Shown: one piece after another, positions 1-10,648 of the stretch
Layout of the letters: each line of letters opens with the position of its first letter
Numbering within the stretch: position 1 is the stretch's first letter
From: Rhizobacter sp.
Lineage (GTDB): Bacteria; Pseudomonadota; Gammaproteobacteria; Burkholderiales; Burkholderiaceae_C
Assembly: GCA_023954175.1 (NCBI GenBank)
Contig: JAMLIM010000011.1
Coordinates: forward strand, 1-64,000
DNA length: 64,000 bases
Direction: 5' to 3'
Notes under the pieces: model-generated
The model's input: only the letters and a program-made list of their open reading frames with translations
What the model was told of the DNA's origin: nothing
The model's database searches: none
Position numbers and translations under genes: made by a program

Positions 1-1
1 C

Positions 2-904
2 TCGCCCTGCTACGAGTACCGCGACCGGCGCGACAACGAACGCCAGGACGACTACACCCAGCGCCTGCTGGCCGAACTCGACGCCGCCTTCCAGAAGATC
101 GGCCCCGAGCGCGTGATCGCCTTCGTCGCCGAGACCGTCGTCGGCGCGACGCTCGGCGCGGTGCCGCCGACGCCCGGCTACTTTCGCGGCGTGCGTGCGC
201 TGTGCGACCGCTACGGTATCCTCTACATCGCCGACGAGGTGATGTGCGGCATGGGCCGCACCGGCACCTTGCACGCGGTCGAGCAGGAGGGTGTGACGCC
301 CGACCTGATGACGATCGCCAAGGGCCTGGGCGGCGGCTACCAGCCGATCGGCGCGGTGCTGGCCCAGGGCCGCATCGTCGATGCCTTGCGCAAGGGCAGC
401 GGCCTGTTCCAGCACGGCCACACCTACATCGGCCATCCGGTCGCCGCCGCCGCCGCGCTCGCGGTGCAGCAGGTGATCGAGCGCGACGGGCTGCTGCAGC
501 AGGTGCAGGACCGCGGCAACCACCTGCGGCGCGCGCTCACCGGGCGGCTCGGCGCCGAGGCCTACATCGGCGACATCCGCGGCCGCGGCCTGTTCATGGG
601 CGTCGAACTGGTGCAGGACCGCGCGAGCAAGACGCCGTTCGACCCGGCGCTGAAACTGCATGCGCGCGTGAAGGCGGCGGCGATGAAGAACGGCCTGCTC
701 GTCTACCCGATGGGCGGCACGATCGACGGCCAGCGCGGCGACCACGTGCTGCTCGCGCCGCCCTTCATCGCGACCGAAGCCGAGCTCGACCAAATCGTCG
801 ATCGCCTCGCGAAATCGATCAACGAAGCGATCAACGAAGCGATCAACGAAGCGATCAACGAAGCGGCCGACCCGGCGCCCGCCGGGGCCGCTGCCGCACC
901 GTGA
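2..904 (+). CDS. class III PLP-dependent aminotransferase (5' truncated)
   Basis: The gene enters from the left edge of the window; the reading frame is open from base 2. It matches the C-terminal two thirds of fold-type I, class III aminotransferases: the PLP-contacting Asp is in ILYIADEV, the Schiff-base lysine is in TIAKGLGGGY, and GHTYIGHPVAAAAAL follows. The family moves an amino group from amines or omega-amino acids to a keto acid in the cytoplasm; the substrate cannot be told here. The C-terminus ends in four tandem Ile-Asn-Glu-Ala units and a short Pro/Ala tail that the fold does not need. The stop overlaps the GTG of the next gene, so the two are probably co-translated. Confidence 0.88.
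   Translation, partial: SPCYEYRDRRDNERQDDYTQRLLAELDAAFQKIGPERVIAFVAETVVGATLGAVPPTPGYFRGVRALCDRYGILYIADEVMCGMGRTGTLHAVEQEGVTPDLMTIAKGLGGGYQPIGAVLAQGRIVDALRKGSGLFQHGHTYIGHPVAAAAALAVQQVIERDGLLQQVQDRGNHLRRALTGRLGAEAYIGDIRGRGLFMGVELVQDRASKTPFDPALKLHARVKAAAMKNGLLVYPMGGTIDGQRGDHVLLAPPFIATEAELDQIVDRLAKSINEAINEAINEAINEAADPAPAGAAAAP
818..865 (+). repeat. four perfect 12-bp tandem repeats inside the aminotransferase 3' end
   Basis: The 12-bp unit atcaacgaagcg is repeated four times head to tail and in frame, encoding Ile-Asn-Glu-Ala four times. A unit length divisible by three would let copy number change by slippage without a frameshift. Confidence 0.95.
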
Positions 905-1479
905 GCGCCGACCGCCTGCCGCCGATCCCGCCGGCGCAATGGAGCGCGGCCCAGCGCCGCGAGGCCGAGGCGGTCATCGCCGGCCCGCGCGGCGCGCTCC
1001 TCTCGCCCTTCGTGCCGCTCCTGCGCAGCCCCGAGCTGATGGGCCACGCGCAGCGCATGGGCGAATACCTGCGCTACCGCAGCGCGCTCGGCCAGCGGCT
1101 CTCGGAGCTTGCGATCCTGCTCGTCGCGCGCGCCTGGTCGCAGCCGGTCGAGTGGGCGATCCACGCGCCGATCGCGGCGCGCGAGGGCGTCGCGCCGGAG
1201 ACGATCGCAGCGATCGGCGCAGGGCGGCGGCCGCCCGCGCTCGCCGCGGACGAAGCGGTGGTGTTCGACCTCTGCGACGAGCTGGAACGCGACCGCCAGG
1301 TCACCGACGCAACCTGGACGGCCGCAGTGCGCCATTTCGGTGAGCAGGGTGCGATCGACCTGATCGGGCTCGTCGGCTACTACGGCCTGCTCGCGATGGT
1401 GATGAACGCGGCACGCACGCCAAGCCCCGGCGGGCCCGAGCTGCCCGCAATGCCCGCGGGCAGCGATCATCGGCCCTGA
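901..1479 (+). CDS. carboxymuconolactone decarboxylase / AhpD-like family protein
   Basis: A 192-aa all-helical protein. The GTG start at 901 overlaps the upstream TGA (GTGA), which fixes the start. The central stretch (LSELAILLVARAWSQPVEWAIHAPIA, here read as two parts) resembles the CMD fold, with the ExxxH-like EWAIH segment where the family keeps a proton-relay Glu and His. There is no CxxC, so an AhpD-type peroxidase role is not supported; a ring-opening decarboxylase or an uncharacterised CMD member is more likely. Translational coupling to the aminotransferase suggests a shared catabolic pathway, but the substrate is unknown. Confidence 0.75.
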   Translation: MSADRLPPIPPAQWSAAQRREAEAVIAGPRGALLSPFVPLLRSPELMGHAQRMGEYLRYRSALGQRLSELAILLVARAWSQPVEWAIHAPIAAREGVAPETIAAIGAGRRPPALAADEAVVFDLCDELERDRQVTDATWTAAVRHFGEQGAIDLIGLVGYYGLLAMVMNAARTPSPGGPELPAMPAGSDHRP

Positions 1480-1618
1480 TCGAGACGTACTGCCGGCGCC
1501 GGCCGCGCCCGGGCCGTCGTTTTGCAGGCGGCCGGACATGCCGGCTTTACATTGCGTGCCTACGATGCCGATGATCTGACCGGCACGGGCCGATCGCATT
1601 GCCTTGCTTGACGACAAG

Positions 1619-3226
1619 ATGAAGAAAAGCGTTTGGATCAGCACCGCCCTGATCGTCGCGGCCGCCGCTGGTGCGGCCTGGTGGTTCGCCCGCAGCGGCG
1701 ACAGCGAGGTGAGCTACCGCACGGCACCGATCGAGCGCGGCGCGCTGCAGGCCGCAGTGTCGTCGTCGGGCACGGTCAACCCGGTGCGCCAGGTCAGCGT
1801 CGGCAGCCAGGTGTCGGGGCAGATCACCGAAATGCTGGTCGACTTCAACAGCGAGGTGAAGAGCGGCCAGCTGATCGCGCGCATCGACCCGCAGAGCTTC
1901 GAGTACAAGGTGCACCAGGCGAGCGCCGACCTCGAGGCGGCGCGCGCCACGGTCGTCAATGCGCAGGCCAACGTCGCCGCCGTGATGGCCAGCCTGTCCA
2001 AGGCGCGGCTCGACGCCGACAACGCGCAGCGCGACCTCACCCGCAAGCAGGATCTGCTCGCCAAGGCGTTCATCTCGCAGGCCGAGTTCGAAAGCGCGCG
2101 CAACCTCGCAGGCACGCTCGGCGAGGTGGTGAAGGTGGCGCAGGCGCAGCTCGCGGTGGCGCAGGCGCAGGTGGCGAGCGCGCAGGCCGTCGTGCGTCAG
2201 CGCGAGGCGTCGCTCTCGCAGGCCCGGGTCGACCTCGAGCACACCCAGATCCGCTCGCCGGTGGACGGCATCGTCATCAAGCGCAGCGTCGACGTCGGCC
2301 AGACCGTCGCCGCGAGCCTGCAGGCGCCCGAGCTCTTCATCATCGCGCGCAACCTCAACGACATGCAGGTCGAGGCGTCGATCGACGAGGCGGACGTCGC
2401 CCGCGTGCGGCCCGGGCAGCGCGTGAGCTTCACGCTCGACGCGATGCCGGGGCGGACGATCGAAGGCCAGGTCGGGCAGATCCGCAAGGCGGCGGTGTCG
2501 GCGCAGAACGTCGTCACCTACACCGTCGTCATCCCGTTCGACAACCCGGGCAACGCCTTGCTGCCGGGCATGACGGCCAACGTGCGGATCGTCGTCGACA
2601 CCCGCGACGCCGTGCTCAAGGTGCCGAACGCGGCGCTGCGCGTGCGCGTTGCCGGCGTCGAACCGGCGCCGGCGGCGTCGGCAGGCGCGGCGTCGGGTGT
2701 GTCTGCAGTCACAGCGGCGCGCGCAGCGCCCGCGCCCAGCGCAGGTTCGGCGCCGGCGGCGGGCGGTGCGCCGCTGCGCGCCCTGCGCGACCGGCTCGTC
2801 GCCGACCTCGCGCTGGATGCGGCGCAGACCGAGAAGGTCGACGCCGTGATCGCGGCGGCGCGGCCGCGGTTCGCCGAGTTGCGCGGCCTCGGCGAGGACG
2901 AGCGCGCGAAGGCGCGCGAGCGCATCCTGGCCGACATGCGCGCGCGCATCGCCGAGCAGCTCACCCCGGCGCAGCAGGCGCGCTATCAGCAGCTGCTGGC
3001 CGAGCTCGGCGGGCGGCAGACGACGCGCGGGCGCATCTACCTGCTCGGCGACGACGGCAAGCCGGTCGCCTACAGCGTGCGCCTGGGCATCAGCGACGGC
3101 ATCTCGACCGAGCTGATCGTGCCGCCGGGCGCGCCCGAGGCGGGCGTGCTGAAGGAGGGCGCGCCCGTCATCGTCGGCGTCAACGCGCCGGGCGCCGAAA
3201 CGCGGCGGCCGCGCTCGCCGTTCTGA
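1619..3226 (+). CDS. MacA-like periplasmic adaptor with inserted LTxxQ helical domain
   Basis: A 535-aa membrane-fusion protein of a MacAB-type tripartite exporter. An N-terminal signal-anchor (residues 5-20) is followed by a lipoyl half-motif (GQLIARIDPQSF), a long coiled-coil hairpin, the second lipoyl half (IRSPVDGIVI) and a beta-barrel ending near LPGMTANVRIVV. About 160 residues longer than typical MacA: after VPNAALRVRV comes an Ala/Pro linker, then a helical segment (about residues 385-465) with LTPAQQARYQQLL, the LTxxQ signature of Spy/CpxP-type proteins, then the membrane-proximal domain (YSVRLGISDG). ATG 1619 is preferred over the upstream TTG at 1604 because it gives a normal signal-anchor. 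The pump genes follow directly. Confidence 0.87.
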   Translation: MKKSVWISTALIVAAAAGAAWWFARSGDSEVSYRTAPIERGALQAAVSSSGTVNPVRQVSVGSQVSGQITEMLVDFNSEVKSGQLIARIDPQSFEYKVHQASADLEAARATVVNAQANVAAVMASLSKARLDADNAQRDLTRKQDLLAKAFISQAEFESARNLAGTLGEVVKVAQAQLAVAQAQVASAQAVVRQREASLSQARVDLEHTQIRSPVDGIVIKRSVDVGQTVAASLQAPELFIIARNLNDMQVEASIDEADVARVRPGQRVSFTLDAMPGRTIEGQVGQIRKAAVSAQNVVTYTVVIPFDNPGNALLPGMTANVRIVVDTRDAVLKVPNAALRVRVAGVEPAPAASAGAASGVSAVTAARAAPAPSAGSAPAAGGAPLRALRDRLVADLALDAAQTEKVDAVIAAARPRFAELRGLGEDERAKARERILADMRARIAEQLTPAQQARYQQLLAELGGRQTTRGRIYLLGDDGKPVAYSVRLGISDGISTELIVPPGAPEAGVLKEGAPVIVGVNAPGAETRRPRSPF

Positions 3227-3236
3227 GGGCGCACGC

Positions 3237-3949
3237 ATGGCGTTGATCGAGGCCACCGAGCTCGTCAAGACCTACGCCATGGGCGAGCAGCTCGTGCACG
3301 CGCTCGACGGTGTCTCGCTCACGATCGAGGCGGGCGAGTTCGTCGCCGTGATGGGCGCGTCGGGCTCCGGCAAGAGCACGCTGATGAACATCCTCGGCTG
3401 CCTCGACCGGCCGACATCGGGCCACTACCGGCTGGCGGGCGAGGCGGTCGATGCGATGAGCGGCGACGAGCTCGCGGCGACGCGCAACCGGCGCATCGGC
3501 TTCGTGTTCCAGCAGTTCAACCTGCTGCCGCGCACGAGCGCGGCCGAGAACGTCGAGCTGCCGATGATCTACGCCGGCATCAAGCCGGCCGCGCGCCGCG
3601 CGCGTGCGCTCGCAAGCCTGGAGCGCGTCGGCCTCGCCGGCCGCGCCGCGCACACGCCGGCCGAACTCTCCGGCGGGCAGCAGCAGCGCGTCGCGATCGC
3701 ACGCGCGCTCGTCAACGCGCCGCAGCTCATCCTCGCCGACGAGCCGACCGGCGCGCTCGATTCGAAGACGTCGGAAGACATCATGCGGCTGCTCGCCGAG
3801 CTGAATGCGCAGGGCATGACGGTCGTCCTCGTCACGCACGAGATCGACATCGCCGCCTGGGCGCGCCGACGCATCACCTTCAGGGACGGCCGCGTGATCG
3901 AGGATTGCGCGCAGGCGTCGCACCGCGCGGCAGTGCCCGCCGCCGCCGC

Positions 3950-3953
<4 letters not shown>
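3237..3953 (+). CDS. MacB/LolD-type ABC transporter ATP-binding protein
   Basis: A 238-aa ABC ATPase with Walker [11 protein letters not shown]-loop [10 protein letters not shown], signature [15 protein letters not shown], Walker [13 protein letters not shown] and H-loop VTHEID. The [17 protein letters not shown] stretch after Walker A is characteristic of the MacB/LolD/FtsE class. It powers the permease encoded next. In E. coli MacB ATPase and permease are one chain; here they are separate genes overlapping by 4 nt (GTGA). Export of a peptide, lipoprotein or drug is likely, substrate unknown. Confidence 0.92.
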
Positions 3954-5179
<1,226 letters not shown>

Positions 5180-5214
5180 CGCGTGCCGGCGCCGCACCGA
5201 TAGACTGCGGCGTC

Positions 5215-6441
5215 ATGCAAACCTATCTCGTCGGCGGTGCGGTGCGCGACCGGCTGCTCGGGCTGCCGGTGACGGACCGCGACTGGGTCGTCGTCGGCGC
5301 GACGCCGCAGGCGCTGGTCGACGCCGGCTATCTGCCGGTTGGGCGCGACTTCCCGGTCTTCCTGCATCCGCAGACGCGCGAGGAATATGCGCTCGCGCGC
5401 ACCGAGCGCAAGACGGCGCCCGGCTACCGCGGCTTCGCCGTGCATGCCGCGCCCGACGTGACGCTCGAGCAGGACCTGTCGCGCCGCGACCTGACGATCA
5501 ATGCGATGGCGCAGGACGAAGCCGGCCGCGTCATCGACCCCTTCGGCGGCGAGCGCGACATCGCGGCGCGCGTGCTGCGCCATGTCTCCGAAGCCTTCGC
5601 CGAAGACCCGGTGCGCATCCTGCGGCTGGCGCGGCTTGCCGCGCGCTTCGCCGATTTCAGCGTCGCCGACGCGACGATCGCGCTCGCGCGGCGCATGGTG
5701 GATGAAGGCGACGCCGATGCGCTGGTGCCGGAACGCGTCTGGCAGGAGCTGTCGCGCGGCCTGATGGAGCAGCGCCCGTCGCGCATGTTCGACGTGCTGC
5801 GCGCCTGCGGCGCGCTGGCGCGGCTGCTGCCCGAGGTCGATCGCCTGTGGGGCGTGCCGCAGCGCGCCGACGTTCACCCCGAGATCGATACCGGCGTCCA
5901 TCTGATGCTCGTGCTGGACATGGCCGCGCGGCTCGCCGCGCCGCTCGCGGTGCGCTTCGCCTGCCTCTGCCACGACCTCGGCAAGGGCGGCACGCCGCGC
6001 GACGAATGGCCGCGCCACATCGGCCACGAGCAGCGCAGCGTGCGCCTGACGAGAAAGCTCTGCGAGCGCTGGCGCGTGCCGACCGAATGCCGCGAGCTCG
6101 CCGAAGTCGTCGCGCGCGAGCATGGCAACGTGCACCGCGGCGGCGAGCTCGGCGCGGCCGCGCTCGTACGGCTTCTGGAGCGCTGCGACGCCATCCGCAA
6201 GCCGGCACGCTTCGACGAGATCCTGCTGGCCTGCGAGTGCGACGCCCGCGGGCGCACCGGCTTCGCCGACACGCCCTATCCGCAGCGCGCGCGGCTGCGC
6301 GCGGTGCAGGCGGCAGCGCTCGATGTCGACACCGCCACCATCGCCGCCGACGCCGCGGCGCGCGGCCTGGCCGGCCCGGCGATTGGCGCCGCCGTGCATG
6401 AAGCGCGCGTGCGGGCCGTCGCCGCGGCGCTGCCGTGCTGA
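5215..6441 (+). CDS. cca: CCA tRNA nucleotidyltransferase (multifunctional, HD domain)
   Basis: A 408-aa class II CCA-adding enzyme that builds or repairs the CCA end of tRNAs. The N-terminus has the nucleotidyltransferase motif [10 protein letters not shown] and the metal-binding DRDWVV pair, then RRDLTINAM (motif B) and the arginine-rich nucleotide-selection helix. The C-terminal half holds an HD phosphohydrolase domain (CHDLGKGG) typical of gammaproteobacterial and betaproteobacterial multifunctional Cca, which also carries phosphatase and 2',3'-cyclic phosphodiesterase activity. ATG 5215 fits the usual YLVGG start. It follows the exporter genes by 35 bp. Confidence 0.95.
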   Translation: MQTYLVGGAVRDRLLGLPVTDRDWVVVGATPQALVDAGYLPVGRDFPVFLHPQTREEYALARTERKTAPGYRGFAVHAAPDVTLEQDLSRRDLTINAMAQDEAGRVIDPFGGERDIAARVLRHVSEAFAEDPVRILRLARLAARFADFSVADATIALARRMVDEGDADALVPERVWQELSRGLMEQRPSRMFDVLRACGALARLLPEVDRLWGVPQRADVHPEIDTGVHLMLVLDMAARLAAPLAVRFACLCHDLGKGGTPRDEWPRHIGHEQRSVRLTRKLCERWRVPTECRELAEVVAREHGNVHRGGELGAAALVRLLERCDAIRKPARFDEILLACECDARGRTGFADTPYPQRARLRAVQAAALDVDTATIAADAAARGLAGPAIGAAVHEARVRAVAAALPC

Positions 6442-6836
6442 GGCCGGCCCTGCGGGCGCAAGGCGGTCGTGACCTCGGGTTGCAGCCGGGTTCGTCGGCG
6501 ACCCGTGCCGGGGCGAACGCGCCGTCGTGCCGCAACGGGCCCCGCGCCGTGAACCGACGCCGCGCGGCATGAAGCTGCGTTGAAAGAATGCGACAAGTTG
6601 CGCGAGCGCAATCAGCGGCACGCGCGCGCGCTGTTGCGGGCGCACGGAATCATGTTCAACTCGGCAACGTGGAACTGGCGATTGCATTTGTCGATGAACG
6701 CGCGCGGACGGTCAGGCCGACCCGGGCCGGCGCCGCGGCAGGAAGCGGCGCTGCTGCGGCTGCGCGCCGCACCCGCCTGCCGCCCGGACCTGGCCGCACG
6801 GGCCGCGCCGGCCCCGAAGTCTGAGCGTCGCTGACG
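6442..6836. other. 395-bp intergenic region between cca and the SulP gene
   Basis: No convincing gene is seen. A short open frame (6580-6834) has no recognisable motif and strongly biased composition, and looks like GC-driven chance. A less GC-rich patch around 6650-6700 is the most promoter-like stretch upstream of the SulP gene, but no clear -35/-10 pair could be assigned. Confidence 0.5.
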
Positions 6837-8585
6837 GTGCGGCGGATCGATACGACCCAATGGCCCGCGCTGGCGCGTCACCGCGCCGCGCAGGTCTTCG
6901 GCCCGTGGGTCTGGATGCTCAACCGCGACACCGTGCGCGCCGACGCGCAGGCGGCGCTGATCGGCGCGCTCATCGTGCTGCCGCAAGGCATCGCGTTTGC
7001 GGCGCTCGCCGGCCTGCCGCCGGCCTGGGGGCTCTACACCAGCATCGTGCCCTGCATCGTGGCGGCGCTGGCCGGCTCGAGCCGCTTGCTGGTGTCGGGC
7101 CCGAGCAATGCGATATCGCTCGCGCTGGCCAGCATGCTGGCGCCATTGGCCGCGGTCGACAACCCGGCCTACCCGCTGCTGGCGGTGGCGGTCACGCTGG
7201 CGGTCGGCATCCTGCAGGCGACGCTCGGCCTGCTGCGCCTGGGTGCCATCACGAACTTCATCTCGCCCACCGTCATGCTCGGCTTCCTGACCGGGGCGGC
7301 GGTGCTGATCGGCATCCACGCCGGCAACGACCTGATCGCGAGCTGGCCGGAGCTCGCGGTCGGCGCGCTGACGCTGGCGACGGCGTTGCTGTCCAGGCGC
7401 TGGCTGGGCTCAGGGCAGCACCTGCTGGCGGCGCTCGTGGTCGGCAGCCTGTGCGCCTTCGGCATGTCGCGCTTCGGCCTGAACACGGTCCTCGTCGGTG
7501 CCCTGCCGCAGACGCTGCCGAAGCTGAATGCGCCGCCGGTCAGCTGGGGCGAGGTGCGCAAGCTCGGCGGCATCGCCTTTGCGCTCGCCGTCATCTCGCT
7601 CGGCCAGACGGTCGCGATCGGCCGCGCGCTCGCGAACCGCCACGGCGAGCAGTTCGACCCGAACCGCGAGTGCCTGGGGCAGGGGCTGTCGAACATCGCC
7701 GGCTCGCTGTTCTCTTGCATGGTCTCATCGGGCTCGATCAACCGCACCGCGATGAACGAGCAAAGCGATGCGCGAACGCCGCTGGCGGCCGTGTTCTCCG
7801 GCCTGATGGTGATCGTTCTGCTGCTGCTCGCGTCGCCGGTCCTCGCCTACATCTCGGTCGCGGCGATCGCCGGGCTGCTGCTGGTGGTGGCCTGGGGCCT
7901 GCTCGACCTGGCGCAATGGCGCCGCGTGCTGACGCTCGACCGCACCGAGGCTGCGATCGCGCTCGGCACCTTCGTCGCGACGCTGACCTTCTCGCTCGAG
8001 GCGGCCGTGCTGGGCGGCGTCGCCGCGTCGCTGGTGACGTATCTGTACCGCAGCGCGCGGCCGTCGCTGCGCACGATGGGCTTCAACAAGACCTATGCCG
8101 AAGACGTGCGCCGGCCCTTCGTCATCATCGACGATGCACCCAGCGGCACGCTGCCCGAGTGTCCGCAGCTCAAGCTCCTGCGCATGGAGGGCTCGGTGTA
8201 CTTCGGCGCCGTCGCCCACGTCGCCGAGCACCTGCACATGCTGCGCACCGAGCCGACGCCGGCCAAGCGGCTGATGGTGATGACCAAGGGCATGACGACG
8301 ATCGACATGGCCGGCGCCGAGATGTGGGAGGCCGAGCTGCTGCGTCGTCGCGCGATGGGCGGCGATCTGTACTTCCATCGCCCGCGGCCGCAGGTGTTGT
8401 CGGTGTGGAAGCGCAGCGGCTTCATCGATCGGCTCGGGCGCGACCACATCTTCGAGAGCAAGCACGTCGCCATCGGCACGATCGTGCCGCGGCTCGAGGA
8501 CGACATCTGCGCCCGTTGCACCGTGCGCGTGTTCGATGAATGTCGTTTTCGCCCGGGCGGCGCCGAAGCGAAGGTGCCGGGCTGA
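6837..8585 (+). CDS. SulP/SLC26-family anion transporter with STAS domain
   Basis: A 582-aa inner-membrane protein. The N-terminal domain has the SulP pattern: ALIVLPQGIAFAALAGLPPAWGLYTSIVP, then SGPSNAISLAL, then further helices. The C-terminal part from about residue 440 is a STAS domain (LLRMEGSVYFGAV, MTTIDMAG). Family members move sulfate, bicarbonate or dicarboxylates; the substrate here cannot be decided. The start is taken at GTG 6837 because the first helices follow at normal distance. It stands alone, with cca upstream and a convergent methyltransferase gene downstream. Confidence 0.9.
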   Translation: MRRIDTTQWPALARHRAAQVFGPWVWMLNRDTVRADAQAALIGALIVLPQGIAFAALAGLPPAWGLYTSIVPCIVAALAGSSRLLVSGPSNAISLALASMLAPLAAVDNPAYPLLAVAVTLAVGILQATLGLLRLGAITNFISPTVMLGFLTGAAVLIGIHAGNDLIASWPELAVGALTLATALLSRRWLGSGQHLLAALVVGSLCAFGMSRFGLNTVLVGALPQTLPKLNAPPVSWGEVRKLGGIAFALAVISLGQTVAIGRALANRHGEQFDPNRECLGQGLSNIAGSLFSCMVSSGSINRTAMNEQSDARTPLAAVFSGLMVIVLLLLASPVLAYISVAAIAGLLLVVAWGLLDLAQWRRVLTLDRTEAAIALGTFVATLTFSLEAAVLGGVAASLVTYLYRSARPSLRTMGFNKTYAEDVRRPFVIIDDAPSGTLPECPQLKLLRMEGSVYFGAVAHVAEHLHMLRTEPTPAKRLMVMTKGMTTIDMAGAEMWEAELLRRRAMGGDLYFHRPRPQVLSVWKRSGFIDRLGRDHIFESKHVAIGTIVPRLEDDICARCTVRVFDECRFRPGGAEAKVPG

Positions 8586-8637
8586 GCCCTGCGTCCGCCG
8601 CCGCAGCGCCGGCGCAACGCCCCGCGCCGCCCCTGAT

Positions 8638-9807
8638 TCAGAGCGTGTGCGAGCGGTCGCCGACTTTGAAGCCGATGGCGTCGAACGCGCAGCCGCGCGC
8701 GAAGCCGATCACCTTGAAGAGCTCGCCCATCTCATGCTCGTCGACGAGGCGGCGCGCCATCGCGCGGGCCGGCAGGCTGGCGTGCCCGAGATGGTCGACG
8801 AGGCCGCAGTTCAGCAGGAAGCGCGCCTGCGAGGTGTAGCCGATCACGTCGAGCCCCGCGTTCTGTCCCGCCAGCGCGATGCCGGTGAAGTTGACGTGCG
8901 CGGTGATGTCCTTCTCGCCGACGTCGGCGAGCGGGTCGGGATCGTTGCGGTGCGCGCGGTGGCACATCAAGGTGCCGCCGTCGCGCTGTGGGTGGTAGTA
9001 CTCGGCCTCGGGGAAGCCGTAGTCGATGAAGAAGGCCGCGCCCCGCTGCAGGCGCTCGCCGAGCGTGGCGATGAAGGCTTCGGCCTGGGGGTGGATCTCG
9101 GTCAGGTAGCCGGGCAGGAAGTGCCCTTCCGCGACCGGCGCGAACGGCGGCGCGTGCTTCGTCGGTCGGTCCTGCCAGCAGAACCCGCCCGCGTCGGTGC
9201 CGGCATCCGCGGCGGTGACGCCCCGCTCCAGCCACTGCGAGCCGTCCCAGCGCAGCAACTGCACCGGCATCGCGTCGAGCACCTCGTTGCCGATGACGAC
9301 GCCGTGCATCGCGTCGGGCAACGCGTCCAGCCATTCGACCCGATCGGCATGCGCGGCGAGCGTCTCGCGCTGGCGCTCCCGCAGCGCGCCCGACAGCTCG
9401 ACGATCGCGTAGCGGCGCAAGCTCGGGCCGAGTTCATCGGACGACAGCAACTGCGCGGCGAGCGCGCCGGAGCCGGCGCCGAACTCCCACACCGTATCGC
9501 CGCCGCAGGCCTGCAGGGCCTGCGCCAGCGGCTTCGCGAGCGTGCGGCCGAAGAGCGGCGACAACTCGGGTGCGGTGACGAAGTCGCTGCCCGAGGCCGG
9601 CATCAGGCCGAACTGCCGATCGCTGCGCCCGTAGTAGCCGAGGCCCGGCGCGTAGAGCGCCATCGCCATGAAGCGGTCGAACGGCAGCCAGCCGCCGGCG
9701 GCGCCGATCTGGCGCGCAATGAGTGCACGCAACCGAGCACACAACCGGGCCGAAGTGCCCGCCGATACACTCGACGCCTGCCTTGCTTGCGGCCCGGGTT
9801 CTTCCAT
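8638..9807 (-). CDS. MidA/NDUFAF7-like SAM-dependent methyltransferase
   Basis: A 389-aa class I methyltransferase of the COG1565 (DUF185) family. Near the N-terminus are FMAMALYAPGLGYYGR and SDFVTAPELSPLFG, both typical of the family, then the SAM-binding loop VWEFGAGSGALA and, later, FFIDYGFPEAEYYHPQRDGGTLMCHRAHR. The eukaryotic homologue NDUFAF7 dimethylates an arginine of a complex I subunit; bacterial function is less certain. ATG at 9807 is only 18 bp from the divergent GTG start of the pteridine reductase, so promoters must overlap or lie within the neighbouring gene. Confidence 0.88.
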   Translation of the reverse strand: MEEPGPQARQASSVSAGTSARLCARLRALIARQIGAAGGWLPFDRFMAMALYAPGLGYYGRSDRQFGLMPASGSDFVTAPELSPLFGRTLAKPLAQALQACGGDTVWEFGAGSGALAAQLLSSDELGPSLRRYAIVELSGALRERQRETLAAHADRVEWLDALPDAMHGVVIGNEVLDAMPVQLLRWDGSQWLERGVTAADAGTDAGGFCWQDRPTKHAPPFAPVAEGHFLPGYLTEIHPQAEAFIATLGERLQRGAAFFIDYGFPEAEYYHPQRDGGTLMCHRAHRNDPDPLADVGEKDITAHVNFTGIALAGQNAGLDVIGYTSQARFLLNCGLVDHLGHASLPARAMARRLVDEHEMGELFKVIGFARGCAFDAIGFKVGDRSHTL

Positions 9808-9825
9808 CCGGGCATTGTAGAAACC

Positions 9826-10644
9826 GTGACCCCCTCGGCCCCATCCACCGCCAAGACCGCGACCGGTCGCCCTGTGGTGCTCGTCACCGGCGCAGCCCAG
9901 CGCATCGGGCGCGAGATCGCGCTCGAACTCGCGCGCCACGGCTTCGATGTCGCGGTGCATTACCGGGCATCGGACGACGCGGCGCGGGCGACGGTCGCGT
10001 ACGCGCAGGCGCTCGGCGCGCAGTCCTGGGTGTTCCAGGCCGACCTTGCCGACGAGGCGCAGTGCCGTGCGCTCGTGCCGCGCGTCGTCGCGCAATGCGG
10101 TCAAGTCGACGCGCTCGTCAACAACGCGTCGCGCTTCAAGTACGACGACGTGTGGGGGTTCAACTTCGACGCGCTGGAAGCGCATGCGCGCGCCAATACC
10201 GGCGCGCCGATCGTGCTCGCGCGCGCGCTGCACGCGCACCTGGCGCAGCGCGATGCGAGCGGCTGCGCCGTGAACCTGCTCGATCAGAAGCTGTGGAACC
10301 CGAACCCCGACTACTTCTCGTACACGCTGTCGAAGGCGGCGCTCGAGGCGGCGACGACGCTGCTCGCGCAGGCGCTCGCGCCGCGGCTGCGGGTGTGCGG
10401 CGTCGCCCCCGGCGTGACGCTCGCCTCGGGCCCGATGACCGAGGCCGAGTTCGAACGGGCGCGCTCGCTCACGCCGCTCGCCCGCTCGTCCGAGCCGCGC
10501 GACGTGGCGCGTGCCGTGCGCTTCCTGATCGAGTCGCCGGCCATCACCGGCACCACGCTGCTCGTCGACGGCGGGCAGCACCTGCAGGCGCAACCGCGCG
10601 ACGTGCTGTTCCTCGCGCAGCAAGCGCCAACTTCGGGGGCCTGA
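9826..10644 (+). CDS. PTR1/FolM-like pteridine reductase (SDR family)
   Basis: A 272-aa short-chain dehydrogenase. The nucleotide-binding loop is TGAAQRIG, i.e. the TGxxxRxG form typical of pteridine reductases rather than the usual TGxxxGxG. NNAS follows, and the catalytic YxxxK is in YFSYTLSKAA. It probably reduces dihydrofolate, dihydromonapterin or dihydrobiopterin with NADPH. The GTG start at 9826 is chosen because the first beta-strand (PVVLVTG) follows within 20 residues and no ATG is available. folB begins 4 bp after its stop, which supports a pterin role. Confidence 0.87.
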   Translation: MTPSAPSTAKTATGRPVVLVTGAAQRIGREIALELARHGFDVAVHYRASDDAARATVAYAQALGAQSWVFQADLADEAQCRALVPRVVAQCGQVDALVNNASRFKYDDVWGFNFDALEAHARANTGAPIVLARALHAHLAQRDASGCAVNLLDQKLWNPNPDYFSYTLSKAALEAATTLLAQALAPRLRVCGVAPGVTLASGPMTEAEFERARSLTPLARSSEPRDVARAVRFLIESPAITGTTLLVDGGQHLQAQPRDVLFLAQQAPTSGA

Positions 10645-10648
10645 CGCC

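Noticed and set aside
6580..6834. An 84-codon frame upstream of the SulP gene
   Set aside because: Arg/Ala/Pro-rich composition, no motif, no clear ribosome-binding site, and overlapping frames open by GC bias.
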